Below, in pieces: positions 44,243-53,621 of a DNA stretch of 64,000 nt. Positions within the stretch are counted from its first letter, which is position 1. Every line of letters starts with the position of its first letter. A program made the position numbers and the translations under genes. Source of the DNA: Legionella rubrilucens. Its GTDB lineage: Bacteria; Pseudomonadota; Gammaproteobacteria; Legionellales; Legionellaceae. The notes beneath the pieces were generated by a model. The model did no database searches, was not told the origin of the DNA, and saw nothing but the letters and a program-made list of their open reading frames with translations. The DNA lies in assembly GCF_001468125.1 (NCBI RefSeq), contig NZ_LNYT01000007.1, positions 819,297-883,296 of the forward strand, written 5' to 3'.

Positions 44243-45247
44243 TCAGCTAACTTTACCGGGGTATGAAGCCCCAGTAGGAAAGTCAAACTCCGCTTTATCA
44301 TAGCAAGACTCGGGCTGATTTTTATCTTGATTGTACCTGATACTCTCGTTGGCTAAAATCGCATGGATAGTTTGCAAACACGCTTTGAATCTACTCGTCG
44401 TCAATAGATGGGTTATCTTATTCGTGTTTTCCAGGTCACAATCGGTATACATCATGTTCGACACTGTTTTTATTAATAATTTCGCATTCCTTGTCGACTG
44501 TACATGCTTGAGAAGGTAAGACGCTTCATCCATTTTATTTTTGGTTAATTCGCTATGACGAAACATCCTGCTCCTTAAATTCAATACGGCTTGGTCATCT
44601 TCCATTGTGCCTCGTGAATTCATATAGGCATTGATTTCAGAAATTATTTTTTGATGGCTTTCTTCAGAGACATCAAAATCATTGTCTGGGCCAAAATGAT
44701 TTGGCTTTGGACAAGTTATTTTTTTTAAAACCATGGCCCCTTGGTTTATCAACCAATCATTCACTTCGTCAACATCGGTCAGGGTAGCAAGTGCCTGACT
44801 GTCAAATTCAATTGGAGTATGGGCTTTTATAATCTCGCTTTCGGTTAATCCGTAGGCTTGTAATTCTTCGGATTCAAAAACATCACCTCCACTCAGTCGA
44901 GAACTCATGATGAGTGCGGATTTGGTGGGAAGTCGACCCTCATGTAATTCATTGGCTAGGATATCGTTTTTCTCTTTAATTAAATAGCATGCCTCATATT
45001 TCACGAGAACATTAGCCTCCAACAGGTGCATGGCCCTACTGAACATAACCCGGCTGTAATCTGGCGGTAACTCATCGATATTCACTTCTTTAGTACCTCT
45101 AATCATAATAAAAGGATACCAAAGATCTTTATTCCCCGAGTTTATCCCAGTTGATTGATAATAAGGCTGCCCATTGATAACGGTAATTTTTCTTGAATTT
45201 CCAGAATGAAGGGATTTATAAATAATAAAGGGTTGAGGCATAATCAA
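44243..45247 (-). CDS. Unknown protein, effector candidate
   Basis: 334 residues, no family recognised. The N-terminal motif INGQPYYQSTGINSGNKDLW is followed by helices and a low-aromatic C-terminal half. See the entry at 42940 for the shared start. AT-rich, no signal peptide, no membrane segment. The 286 bases between the two genes have no coding signal. Confidence 0.5.
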   Translation of the reverse strand: MIMPQPFIIYKSLHSGNSRKITVINGQPYYQSTGINSGNKDLWYPFIMIRGTKEVNIDELPPDYSRVMFSRAMHLLEANVLVKYEACYLIKEKNDILANELHEGRLPTKSALIMSSRLSGGDVFESEELQAYGLTESEIIKAHTPIEFDSQALATLTDVDEVNDWLINQGAMVLKKITCPKPNHFGPDNDFDVSEESHQKIISEINAYMNSRGTMEDDQAVLNLRSRMFRHSELTKNKMDEASYLLKHVQSTRNAKLLIKTVSNMMYTDCDLENTNKITHLLTTSRFKACLQTIHAILANESIRYNQDKNQPESCYDKAEFDFPTGASYPGKVS

Positions 45248-45398
45248 ACTCAGTAGTAAATTTACGTTTCTTCCTAAAATTGTCTGCGTTAATAATACCC
45301 TTTTTAATACTAAGATTTAATCAAAAAATACGCTGGTGAATGCAATTTTCGTGGTGGGGTTGCATTTCGTCTGACTTCATTGTTCTTTTAGCAGTAGG

Positions 45399-45428
45399 CT
45401 GGGAGGAGGGTGCAGCCTGTATCCCGGG
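45399..45428. repeat. 30-bp direct repeat, copy 1
   Basis: Begins CTGGGAGGAGGG and ends GCCTGTATCCCGGG. It matches 50270-50299 except for three bases in the centre. The two copies bracket the three-gene signalling operon. Confidence 0.6.
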
Positions 45429-45463
45429 GGTTGTCATCTATCTTATCCCTCACAAGAGTTTAA

Positions 45464-47107
45464 TCAGGAGACGTTTTCGGCCTCGAAAGGCAGAATGAGC
45501 GTGAACGTGGCACCCTGGTCAAGACCAACAGAGTCAGCTTGAAGCTGTCCGCCTAATTCTTTAGCCAGTAAGGCACAATTATGTAAACCATAACCATGAC
45601 CTTCCTGTTTCGTTGTAAAACCAAAAGAGAAAATTTTCTGTAAATGCTCTTTAGAAATCCCGGAGCCATTATCGCTAACACAAATGAGGAGCCGATTTTT
45701 TTCTTCCATCAGTTCAATTTTTATAATTAGTCTTTTTAATTTCTGGGTGCTTATTGCCAGGGAATCAACGGCATTTTTTATCAAATTAATAAGAATCTGT
45801 TGGATTTTGTTTTTCACGGATACAAACGGAGGCGTTTGATTAAATTGGCGTTCTACATTAATGTTTATTTTTCTAAGACGACTGGCATATAAAAGTAATA
45901 TTTCTTCAATTAAATCGTCTATATCAATGCGTTCAAGAATCTGTGAGCCAGGACGGCTGGCGCTTTGTTGCATTGCAATAATTTGGTTAACATGAGTTAG
46001 ATTTTTGTTCAGAGTTTCTAATTCTTCCTGACTCTTGACTTTTTCATCCGTTAATTGCCCTATCAATTTTTTAAAATAAGGTATAACTAATTTGCCTCGT
46101 TCATCGTGGTTAATATAATAATCCAAATTATTTTTATTATCCTCAATAACGTCGAGCAATTTAGGTAATTGTGATACATAAGACAGTTGAATATTTTCTG
46201 ATAATAAAGCTACTGACGTATTGATGCTGTTTAATACATTGCCTACATTATGCAGAATGCTTGTAGCAATTTCAGCCACGCCGGCAGAGCGGGATGTTTC
46301 AATTAAAGTCGCCTTGGCTTTATTTAATTTTTGCAGCATGTTGTTCAAATGATTCTGTAAATCACCTATTTCATCATTGCTAAGAATAGGCAAAAGAGGT
46401 TTTAAATTGTCATAATCGATGTTGTTAGCAAACTGGCTAAGGTGAATAATAGGTTTTGATATCACTTTCGTCAGGAAAAAACTTAAGAAAAGGATGATTA
46501 AAATGATTGCGGTATTTAGAATAATGATCAGATTTCTTAGTTCAAGGGATGCGCTATTTATCCCTTGTCGTTCCTCCTCTAAAAAAGTCGATTCCTGTAA
46601 AAGCAAAATTTTTATAAACTCATTCAGCTCGTGTTCCTTGTCCGCAAGATGTTTTGCTTTAATGGCTAATTCTTTCGGAGGCTTGTTTTGCTCTTTCACA
46701 GAAAAAACGTCTAAAGCCGCCAGAATAACATCATCCCTCAAGCGATTGAGCTTCTTTACGTTTGTTCTGGTCGTTTCTATCTGATATTTTTTATATGTGT
46801 TCTGCTGTTCCCCAAGCTCTTCTAACAGAGCCAAAAACTCATCTTTTACTGAGCCAATTTTGCTTGGTGTATTGCTATTAATTGTTGCCTGATTAAATTT
46901 GATGTTAAAATTCTTAATAAACAAATCGATGCGTGTCGTTAAATTTTTCATAGTTAACAGCGCCTCTAATCGAGGAACTGTTTTATCAACAATGGTTAAA
47001 AAATGTTGATTAACATCGACGTAGCGTTTTAATAAGTAAATATTCAATGGAATGAAAAGCAATGCGACCATTAACATGCTGAGCAAAATTTTATAGCGAA
47101 TACTCAT
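45464..47107 (-). CDS. Membrane sensor histidine kinase with HAMP domain
   Basis: 547 residues. Two hydrophobic segments (about 8-25 and 192-212) bracket a helical periplasmic sensor. Then a HAMP-like helix and the phospho-acceptor region with ILHNVGNVLNSINTSVALL. The ATPase domain has NLIKNAVDSL (N box), SDNGSGISKEHL (G1) and FSFGFTTKQEGHGYGLHNC (F/G2). Last gene of a three-gene operon; it overlaps the PAP2 gene by 4 bases. The REC-GGDEF-EAL protein upstream is the likely partner. The signal sensed is unknown. Confidence 0.85.
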   Translation of the reverse strand: MSIRYKILLSMLMVALLFIPLNIYLLKRYVDVNQHFLTIVDKTVPRLEALLTMKNLTTRIDLFIKNFNIKFNQATINSNTPSKIGSVKDEFLALLEELGEQQNTYKKYQIETTRTNVKKLNRLRDDVILAALDVFSVKEQNKPPKELAIKAKHLADKEHELNEFIKILLLQESTFLEEERQGINSASLELRNLIIILNTAIILIILFLSFFLTKVISKPIIHLSQFANNIDYDNLKPLLPILSNDEIGDLQNHLNNMLQKLNKAKATLIETSRSAGVAEIATSILHNVGNVLNSINTSVALLSENIQLSYVSQLPKLLDVIEDNKNNLDYYINHDERGKLVIPYFKKLIGQLTDEKVKSQEELETLNKNLTHVNQIIAMQQSASRPGSQILERIDIDDLIEEILLLYASRLRKININVERQFNQTPPFVSVKNKIQQILINLIKNAVDSLAISTQKLKRLIIKIELMEEKNRLLICVSDNGSGISKEHLQKIFSFGFTTKQEGHGYGLHNCALLAKELGGQLQADSVGLDQGATFTLILPFEAENVS

Positions 47108-48273
47108 TTTGCATCCATGATTTGAGGCTGGGAATTGACGACTGTATTCGCAACCTTTTCACCTAATGTTAATCCCGCCTGAGCATCAACGGGAAAATGG
47201 ATTCCGCCCCATATGCGGCTTGAGCTTGCCTCTTGGGCTTTTTTCCACCAATCTGATTTATTTTTCGGGAAATAGTAAGTTAAAATGGTGGCGGCAGTGG
47301 CCGAAATGCCAGAGTGGCCTGCCGGATAACTCGGATGATTGGGTGTGGGCATGACTGTATGTAAACCGGGATTCAACATGAATGGCCTTTTTATCCAATA
47401 AGTGTATTTAGCCGCAAAAATAGCTATGACTGAATCGGCAATACCCATGGCTAATACCGAACGAACGAATACCCTGTTGGCCAATGGTAACTGCTCCTTT
47501 TCCATGTAATCATTAGCGAATTTTAACCAAATTCCTGGCGGCGTTATCGTCGAAGGATTCCCAGCCCAGAACACAACAGCCTTTGTTTGTTCCGGTGTAA
47601 TGGCGTTTAACGCCGTTTCTGTTTTTTTAAGTTGCATTTGCCAGGCTTGCGCACCAATTGCTGGTGGTTTTATGGGCATAAAGGGTTCGACAGAAGTAAT
47701 TACCCAGGGTTTCCAGGAGCCTACCTCCTGTCCAAAATAAGGTTTTATTCCGAGCCAATACCCTGCGCCTGAAGGTTGAGTGGATAACTTCTCTTTTGAG
47801 GCGTCTTCAGCGATACGATCTTTGATTTTACTTAAAACAAGCCTGGATAGCTGACTTGAATAGTTGTCGCTCTTTATTTGAGATTTAATTTTGGAGCAAT
47901 CATTGGGAAAAAACAAACAGAGAACATCGCCAGAAATAACATCGAGATTACCTGCAAATTGCTGTTTCACATTATACGATAAAAAAGTAGCATCGCGCTG
48001 CGCTGTATAGACATAAGCATAGATGCGAGACGCCGGGGCATCACCTAACTTATTGGACTTAATCAATTCAAACATCAGGCTATCCCATTTCTTTAATGCG
48101 TTTTCTGTTATTATTTGCTTCGTCGCTAATCCTGACAACGAGGCTTGTTCCTCTTTTGTGTAGGTAAAATAAGTAGGTAACAAAGAATGTCTTTTGATTC
48201 CCCAAAAAAAATAGCCAGCCATTAGACCAAGACAAACCACTAATACGATAAATAGTGCCTTTCTATTCGTCAT
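47104..48273 (-). CDS. PAP2-family phosphatase/haloperoxidase-like protein
   Basis: 389 residues. One N-terminal hydrophobic anchor (KALFIVLVVCLGLMAGYFFW) is followed by a periplasmic-type domain with PAP2 motifs: PNHPSYPAGHSGISATAATI (C2) and SSRIWGGIHFPVDAQAG (C3). Such domains act on phosphate monoesters of lipids, or bind vanadate in haloperoxidases. It lies between the diguanylate/EAL regulator and the histidine kinase, sharing overlapping or 2-base spacing with both, so it may change a phospholipid or signal that the kinase senses. That role is inference. Confidence 0.8.
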   Translation of the reverse strand: MTNRKALFIVLVVCLGLMAGYFFWGIKRHSLLPTYFTYTKEEQASLSGLATKQIITENALKKWDSLMFELIKSNKLGDAPASRIYAYVYTAQRDATFLSYNVKQQFAGNLDVISGDVLCLFFPNDCSKIKSQIKSDNYSSQLSRLVLSKIKDRIAEDASKEKLSTQPSGAGYWLGIKPYFGQEVGSWKPWVITSVEPFMPIKPPAIGAQAWQMQLKKTETALNAITPEQTKAVVFWAGNPSTITPPGIWLKFANDYMEKEQLPLANRVFVRSVLAMGIADSVIAIFAAKYTYWIKRPFMLNPGLHTVMPTPNHPSYPAGHSGISATAATILTYYFPKNKSDWWKKAQEASSSRIWGGIHFPVDAQAGLTLGEKVANTVVNSQPQIMDAK

Positions 48274-48275
48274 GT

Positions 48276-50147
48276 TTATTCCTTTCTGGCTTCTCTTAAC
48301 ATGTCATTAATGGAATCGGGGTTCTCTAGTAACTTGGTTAATTCCGATGCAGGTAATGGCTTGCTAAAATAAAACCCTTGAATCTGGTTGCATTCGTTAC
48401 CTTTTAGGAAATCAAGCTGTTTTTGTGTCTCAACCCCTTCCGCAAGAACTTCTAAATTCAAATTTCTTGCCATTGCAATAACCGCTTGAATAATGATTTC
48501 ATCGTTACGAGTAATATTATGAATGAATGAACGATCAATCTTTAAACGATTCAAGGCTAAATGACGCAAATGATGCAAGTTAGAGTAGCCTGTGCCAAAA
48601 TCATCCAAAGCAATTTCAACCCCGAAATTCTTTAATTCATTAATTTTGTCAATAATGGAATCATCCACGATCGAACTTTCACTGAGTTCAACCTCAAAAT
48701 ACCTGGGCTCCAGTTTTGTCTCCAGCAAAATATCTTTAATTTTCTCGACAAAATCATTTTGATTTAATTGCTGAACAGTGGCATTGACTGCCATGCGTAT
48801 GGGCGGCAGCCCGCTTTCTTGCCAACGTTTATTTTGCAGACAGGCTTCTTTTATCACCCAATCACCTAATGGGATTATTAAGCCTGTCCGTTCCGCAAGA
48901 GGGATAAAATCGATAGGTAAGAGTAGACCGCGAGTGGGATGATTCCAACGAATTAAGGCCTCGACCCCCTGCAGTTTGTGACTCTGAATATGAATTTGCG
49001 GCTGATACCAGAGTACCATTTCCTTCTTATCCATCGCCTGATGCAACTGGGATTCAAGCTCAAGCTGTTCTAATACTTTCTCATTCATATCCTGGGAATA
49101 AAGTTGGAACTGATCCCCCCCTAATTTTTTGGCCTGATACATTGCAGCATCGGCATTACGTAATAATTCATCGATTTCCTGACCATCATGAGGATAGATA
49201 GCAACACCCATACTGCTCGTGATGCTGAAAGCATGATCAGCCACCTGCACAGGCTCTTTAATAATATTTAATAGCTTAGTGACAATTTTTGATATGTCCT
49301 CTACTTTCTTTAGTTCTGTAATGATCATTACAAATTCATCGCCACCTAATCGGGATAGCGTATCGAAAGAGCGGACTGCGGATAATAAACGCCTGGCTAC
49401 CGTGACGAGCAATTCATCGCCGGCGGGATGACCTAAACTGTCATTGATAAGCTTAAATCGATCCAAATCGAAAAATGCAACGGCAAAGCTGGTTTGGTAA
49501 CGCTTGTATGCAGCAATGGCCTGCTGCATCCTATCATGCAACAGGGCTCGATTGGCCAGGCCGGTAAGTGCATCATGGGTCGCTTGATACCTTAATTGCT
49601 CGGTGCGCTTTTCCACTTCCTGTTCCAACGATTTGGTATAAACACGGGATTCACGCAATAATTTCCATTTTCTGGTCAATGCATAGGCTAATTGGCGCAC
49701 AGCAATATGATCGAAGGGTTTTTTTAAAATAAGGAAATTATCACTATGACCCAGTTCTTGAATTGTTTCTTCCCAGCTGTAATCGGAATAGGCCGTGCAA
49801 ATCACGACATGAATATCCGGGTCGATGGCCCATATATGCTTAATGGTTTCAATTCCATCCCAGCCAGGTGGCATACGAACATCGACAAAGGCGAGGGCAT
49901 AAGGTTCCTGCTCTCTGGTTGCTTTTTCAATAAGCGCTGCACCTTCCTGTCCTTGCGTCGCTGTGTCTATTTTAAAGTGCGGTAAAACCAGGTTGTCTGA
50001 GTCTGCATTCGGTATATCAAAAAGTTGTTGCGCTAAGTCTTCGAGCTCATTTTTTGCTGTTTTAGTTAAAACTTTGATAAAGTCCTTATGTATTTCGGTA
50101 TTGTCATCAATGACGATGATACGAAAATCATATTTATTTTCATCCAT
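48276..50147 (-). CDS. Response regulator with GGDEF and EAL domains
   Basis: About 623 residues from ATG 50147; an upstream GTG at 50246 adds unrelated sequence. Residues 1-155 are a receiver (IIVIDDNTEIH; LAFVDVRMPPGWDG). Residues about 185-350 are GGDEF with an intact LSRLGGDEFVMIIT. Residues about 355-610 are EAL with GVEALIRWNHPTRG, ELSESSIVDD, ALDDFGTGYSN. Both cyclic-di-GMP synthesis and hydrolysis motifs look complete. It heads the operon ending in the histidine kinase. No Shine-Dalgarno is evident at the ATG. Confidence 0.88.
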   Translation of the reverse strand: MDENKYDFRIIVIDDNTEIHKDFIKVLTKTAKNELEDLAQQLFDIPNADSDNLVLPHFKIDTATQGQEGAALIEKATREQEPYALAFVDVRMPPGWDGIETIKHIWAIDPDIHVVICTAYSDYSWEETIQELGHSDNFLILKKPFDHIAVRQLAYALTRKWKLLRESRVYTKSLEQEVEKRTEQLRYQATHDALTGLANRALLHDRMQQAIAAYKRYQTSFAVAFFDLDRFKLINDSLGHPAGDELLVTVARRLLSAVRSFDTLSRLGGDEFVMIITELKKVEDISKIVTKLLNIIKEPVQVADHAFSITSSMGVAIYPHDGQEIDELLRNADAAMYQAKKLGGDQFQLYSQDMNEKVLEQLELESQLHQAMDKKEMVLWYQPQIHIQSHKLQGVEALIRWNHPTRGLLLPIDFIPLAERTGLIIPLGDWVIKEACLQNKRWQESGLPPIRMAVNATVQQLNQNDFVEKIKDILLETKLEPRYFEVELSESSIVDDSIIDKINELKNFGVEIALDDFGTGYSNLHHLRHLALNRLKIDRSFIHNITRNDEIIIQAVIAMARNLNLEVLAEGVETQKQLDFLKGNECNQIQGFYFSKPLPASELTKLLENPDSINDMLREARKE

Positions 50148-50269
50148 AAAAATTTCGACATGATTTTTTTTAAAATTATAGCAAACAAAAAGCCAGGCAT
50201 TGAAAGAATACGATTGGCAAAGAGCAGTTAACTGGGCTGAAAGCACATACGTGACCGTCAGCCTCTAAC

Positions 50270-50299
50270 CTGGGAGGAGGGCACTGCCTGTATCCCGGG
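50270..50299. repeat. 30-bp direct repeat, copy 2
   Basis: Same sequence as 45399-45428 with three central mismatches, same orientation. It lies just upstream of the signalling operon. From 50300 to about 50640 no gene is recognised; a 74-codon frame at 50388-50612 lacks support. Confidence 0.6.
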
Positions 50300-50639
50300 T
50301 TCTCCTGTTAATGTTGGAAAGTATGGGTGTTTTGGGAAATAATTACCCGGAAAATTCCTGTGCCAGCCGCCTCCTACTCTGAAAAATATGGGGAATAATG
50401 AGAGACAGTGGCGTAGTTTAGGAAAAATGTACAATCGACTGGATGGCATAGCAAAAACCGCCTGCTTAATAGACAATGATCTTAGCGATAATAAATTTAA
50501 TAGTTTGAAAACACGCTATCAGCAGGAGCATGGGAAATTAATGGGAGCGAATCCTGTCAAGTGTCTTTCATTTATTAAATATTCAAACTTGGGTGGATGT
50601 AGAGGCCAATAAATCAGTGATTGACGGAAGATGTATTGA

Positions 50640-50860
50640 TTCTCTATTTAAATTGCCATGAAGGTAATAAGTTTACTAGCCAATGGTTTCTTTCTTTGGA
50701 TGATTCTAAAAGAAAAATTGAAGAAAGGAGGCTGGATTACAACAATTTTCGCCCGCACTATTCTTTGAACAATTTAATGTCAAATCAATTCCGACTGAAG
50801 GCCACAGAAGCCAGTTTTTTCTAGTTTTTACGGATTTGTTTTGGGGAGAAGAACCTCTAA
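50640..50860 (+). pseudogene. IS3-family transposase, C-terminal remnant
   Basis: The frame gives SQWFLSLDDSKRKIEE, NNFRPHYSLNNLMSNQF and a TAG-terminated end ASFF, matching the last 50 residues of the intact OrfB at 59508-60323. It is followed by a degenerate right end (TTTTGGGGAGAAGAACC). Catalytic residues and the 5' part are absent. It abuts the mART-PDE gene's promoter region. Confidence 0.7.
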
Positions 50861-50925
50861 TTGATTGAAAATAAATCTTAATAGACTAAAATTGTACTAT
50901 ATGGATCTATGCTGGTCTTGTCTAT

Positions 50926-53073
50926 ATGTCATACAGTAAAGTGCTTGGGTATCTCAAAAAAGGCCCTAGACTAAAGAGTGACGCCACAAAAGATTTGGAA
51001 CAAATCATCGAACTATTCATCAGTCCGACCCAGAAAGCTCAATGCCGCTTTAATGCGTTGGGTGAGTTGGAGGTAGCATTTAACGATCGGGTCTTTAATT
51101 TAACTCAAATTTTACTGCATCAGCCTGATTTTGAGCATTTTTCTTTTTCGGATCAGGTTACCAAGCGTTATGAAATGTTTATTCAAACTGCCAGCCATAA
51201 ACCCTCTTTGGAAGGCGGTGTATTTATTCCCCGAAAAGAAGATTATGAAAAAGCTGATAAAAACAAACTTTACACAAAGCTGACGTATGGTGAAAAATTG
51301 GCAATAACGCTGTATACCTCAAATTTCTATGAAGAAATTAATTCGTTTTTACGAACTCAGGGGCGTGATATAAGCTTTAAAGAACTGTCATCGGATAGAT
51401 TAACCGAGATAGTGAAGGAAATTGTTCTGGCCAGTTGCCTTGCCGCACATGGTTTAACCCGATTAGAAGTACCTAATGATTCCAATGACAACAGCCTCCA
51501 GGAGGTCTATCGTGCTGAGAGGAGCCATCGAATTCCTGATGGTGTATGGAAACAACGCCATAAAGCAATCGGCACTCATATCCCTGTACGCCAGGAGGGA
51601 TTTATCAGTTCTTCTGAAGACATGAATGCCATGAAATTATCAGGCACCGACACAACACTGAAGATTTCTCAACCTCACCATGCGATTGGTAAGCGTGTAC
51701 AGGATTTGTCTTATAAAGGCGATGAGCAGGAAGTTCTACTTGTTCCAGGCACACAATTGGCATTCGGTTCCTTCAGCCAGGACAAGGGCAGAAAGGTATT
51801 TGAAGCTTTTGTCGTGAGAAGCCTTGATGGTATTGATCCTTCCTCTTACTCGACTGTCAATGCTGAGATCAGGACACAGCTTATTTCCCTTCGTGAACAA
51901 ATCGATTATTTAAAGGGGCAGGTTCCTCCTCCACAGAAAACGCCATTCTCATTATGGAAATCGCTTAGTAATTCTATTAAAAAAAACGAGGCTGCAGAGG
52001 TTCAGGACCAGATAAAATACCTCGACAAACTCATCATCTGGTTTGAAAATAACAAGCATAAACCCAGTGAGAAAATAGCAAAGCTTGAGGCTCTCAACAA
52101 AAAAATGGGAAAGCTTGTTGAAAAAGTAAGGGACTCCAATTTGTTATATGAGCCGTTGAGGGAGGCCTCAACTAAAATCAGTCATCTTATTATGCAACTT
52201 AAGATAGGTAATTCATCTGGGTTAATCAGTGAAGCAGAGTATGTCTATACTCATCACTTAAGTAAGGCTTATAAAGAAACTGATATGGATAGTACTGATG
52301 CTGTATTGAAGCATGATAATCAGGTAATCCATCGCCCTAATCATGGCTTGGCTCACTCTCTCAGAGTAGCCACTTACATCCCACTTGTGGTCGAGTATTT
52401 CCAGCAATTTGCAAAACCAAAATTAAGCCAGCTTTGCCAGAATCTTAACAGTGAAGAACTGAAGAAACTGCAACTTTGCATGCTTTTTAGTGTTTCCGGA
52501 CGCGAATCGGATCTTGCTTTTAAAAGCAATCCGGATAAATATCGAGAATATCGCCAGCGATCTGCTGAACAGTTCATTCTGTATGCACGGGACAAAATGT
52601 CAAAGGACGATGTCAAGAAATACGCAGAACTGATCCTCAACATGGGTAATCCAGATTACTTAAAATCCAAAAAAATTACCCCTAAAAAAGAAGCTCTTTT
52701 CCACATCATGAATCTGGCGCACCAATTGGATCTGATGCGGTGCTACCATTTTGCACAATATAGCATCGCCATAGCCAATGGTCATGATTCACTTATTATT
52801 CCATCTAACACCCAACAACGCCATTTTAATGCGTTATTAAAAACCGTCAGTCAACGTATCCACGCCACCGGAGATAGACTTTATTGTCAAGTGAAGGATA
52901 ATCAACTAGTTTCCTCCACCGAGGATTATAATTTCCCGGTTTTTGCCAGAGCTAGTACGGATGCCAGGGAGTGTTTACAACTCATTGCGGAGGCTGACGC
53001 TCCTAATCTCACCAGTGCCTCGTCCCTGTCAGCCGAATCAACGATTTCGCCTCAAAATCAATACCGTATTTGA
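50926..53073 (+). CDS. mART-SidE-type phosphodiesterase fusion, ubiquitin-modifying effector candidate
   Basis: 715 residues. Residues 115-300 match R-S-ExE ADP-ribosyltransferases: LTYGEKLAITLYTSNFYEEI and NSFLR, Arg196 in VYRAER, Ser228-230 in GFISSS, and E267-x-E269 in DEQEVLLVPGT. Residues 310-430 are a helical linker. Residues 460-690 match the SidE phosphodiesterase domain: IHRPNHGLAHSLRVATYIPL (H473, H477), MLFSVSGRESDLAF (E527) and AHQLDLMRCYHFAQ (H599/H608). In SidE proteins the two domains attach ubiquitin via phosphoribose to serines. Here the order is reversed and the deubiquitinase domain is absent. The C-terminus is serine-rich. Family chemistry is known; activity here is inference. 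Confidence 0.75.
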   Translation: MSYSKVLGYLKKGPRLKSDATKDLEQIIELFISPTQKAQCRFNALGELEVAFNDRVFNLTQILLHQPDFEHFSFSDQVTKRYEMFIQTASHKPSLEGGVFIPRKEDYEKADKNKLYTKLTYGEKLAITLYTSNFYEEINSFLRTQGRDISFKELSSDRLTEIVKEIVLASCLAAHGLTRLEVPNDSNDNSLQEVYRAERSHRIPDGVWKQRHKAIGTHIPVRQEGFISSSEDMNAMKLSGTDTTLKISQPHHAIGKRVQDLSYKGDEQEVLLVPGTQLAFGSFSQDKGRKVFEAFVVRSLDGIDPSSYSTVNAEIRTQLISLREQIDYLKGQVPPPQKTPFSLWKSLSNSIKKNEAAEVQDQIKYLDKLIIWFENNKHKPSEKIAKLEALNKKMGKLVEKVRDSNLLYEPLREASTKISHLIMQLKIGNSSGLISEAEYVYTHHLSKAYKETDMDSTDAVLKHDNQVIHRPNHGLAHSLRVATYIPLVVEYFQQFAKPKLSQLCQNLNSEELKKLQLCMLFSVSGRESDLAFKSNPDKYREYRQRSAEQFILYARDKMSKDDVKKYAELILNMGNPDYLKSKKITPKKEALFHIMNLAHQLDLMRCYHFAQYSIAIANGHDSLIIPSNTQQRHFNALLKTVSQRIHATGDRLYCQVKDNQLVSSTEDYNFPVFARASTDARECLQLIAEADAPNLTSASSLSAESTISPQNQYRI

Positions 53074-53169
53074 TTTTATGAATATCAATAATCGCCAAAA
53101 ATTGATCCTGCCCTGATTTGTCGGACACCCTGCTAAGAGAGTAAAATCAAAAGCAGAGGTAGAAAATAA

Positions 53170-53310
53170 AATGGAACAAGCCTGCAAGAGCTTCAGTTGT
53201 TAGGTGGATGGTCCAGTTTTGAGATGGTGTTGCGTTATGCGCATCTTTCAAGTGATCATTTAAAGAATGCAGCTAGCAGGATTAATTCAACTGGATTGAT
53301 GAGGGCATAA
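53170..53310 (+). pseudogene. Tyrosine integrase, C-terminal remnant
   Basis: A 46-codon frame reads NGTSLQELQLLGGWSSFEMV then LRYAHLSSDHLKNAASRI and ends in TAA. It is the end of a phage-type integrase, including the nucleophilic Tyr of RYAHLS. A stop precedes it, so the rest of the gene is gone. It sits 100 bases from the tRNA-Arg fragment, the arrangement of an integrated element's end. Confidence 0.8.
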
Positions 53311-53408
53311 CTTAGGAAGGTTAGGAGAGTTTACGTGACAAATTCCCCACACTCGATTTTTGAACCTTCCCAAGGTATTTTTTAACTTATTGATTTTACA
53401 GCGAGAAT

Positions 53409-53454
53409 TGGCGCGCCCGGAAGGATTCGAACCTCCGACCCCCTGGTTCGTAGC
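53409..53454 (-). repeat. tRNA-Arg 3' fragment (probable att site)
   Basis: On the minus strand the sequence runs from the anticodon loop (CTACGAA, anticodon ACG) through the variable loop, GGTTCGAATCC T-arm and acceptor end to CCA. The 5' half of the tRNA is not present, so it is not a gene. Elements that integrate into tRNA genes duplicate this half at one end. Confidence 0.75.
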
Positions 53455-53621
53455 TGTATGGATAATTATTAAATTCATTTAAAATCAATGTCTTGTGATG
53501 TAATGATTTGGTGAATTCCTGCCTAAAACCGCATAAATAAGAGTGTATTAAAGTGAGTTTTTGACAAATTTCCTACACCGGTTTAGGTATCGATTTAATT
53601 ATATCGTTGCCGATTTCTTGT

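Noticed and set aside
50388..50612. 74-codon frame before the IS remnant
   Set aside because: No ribosome site, no family and it lies in a zone of repeats and remnants.
53409..53454. A functional tRNA-Arg gene
   Set aside because: Only the part from the anticodon loop to CCA is present; the acceptor 5' strand and D-arm are missing.
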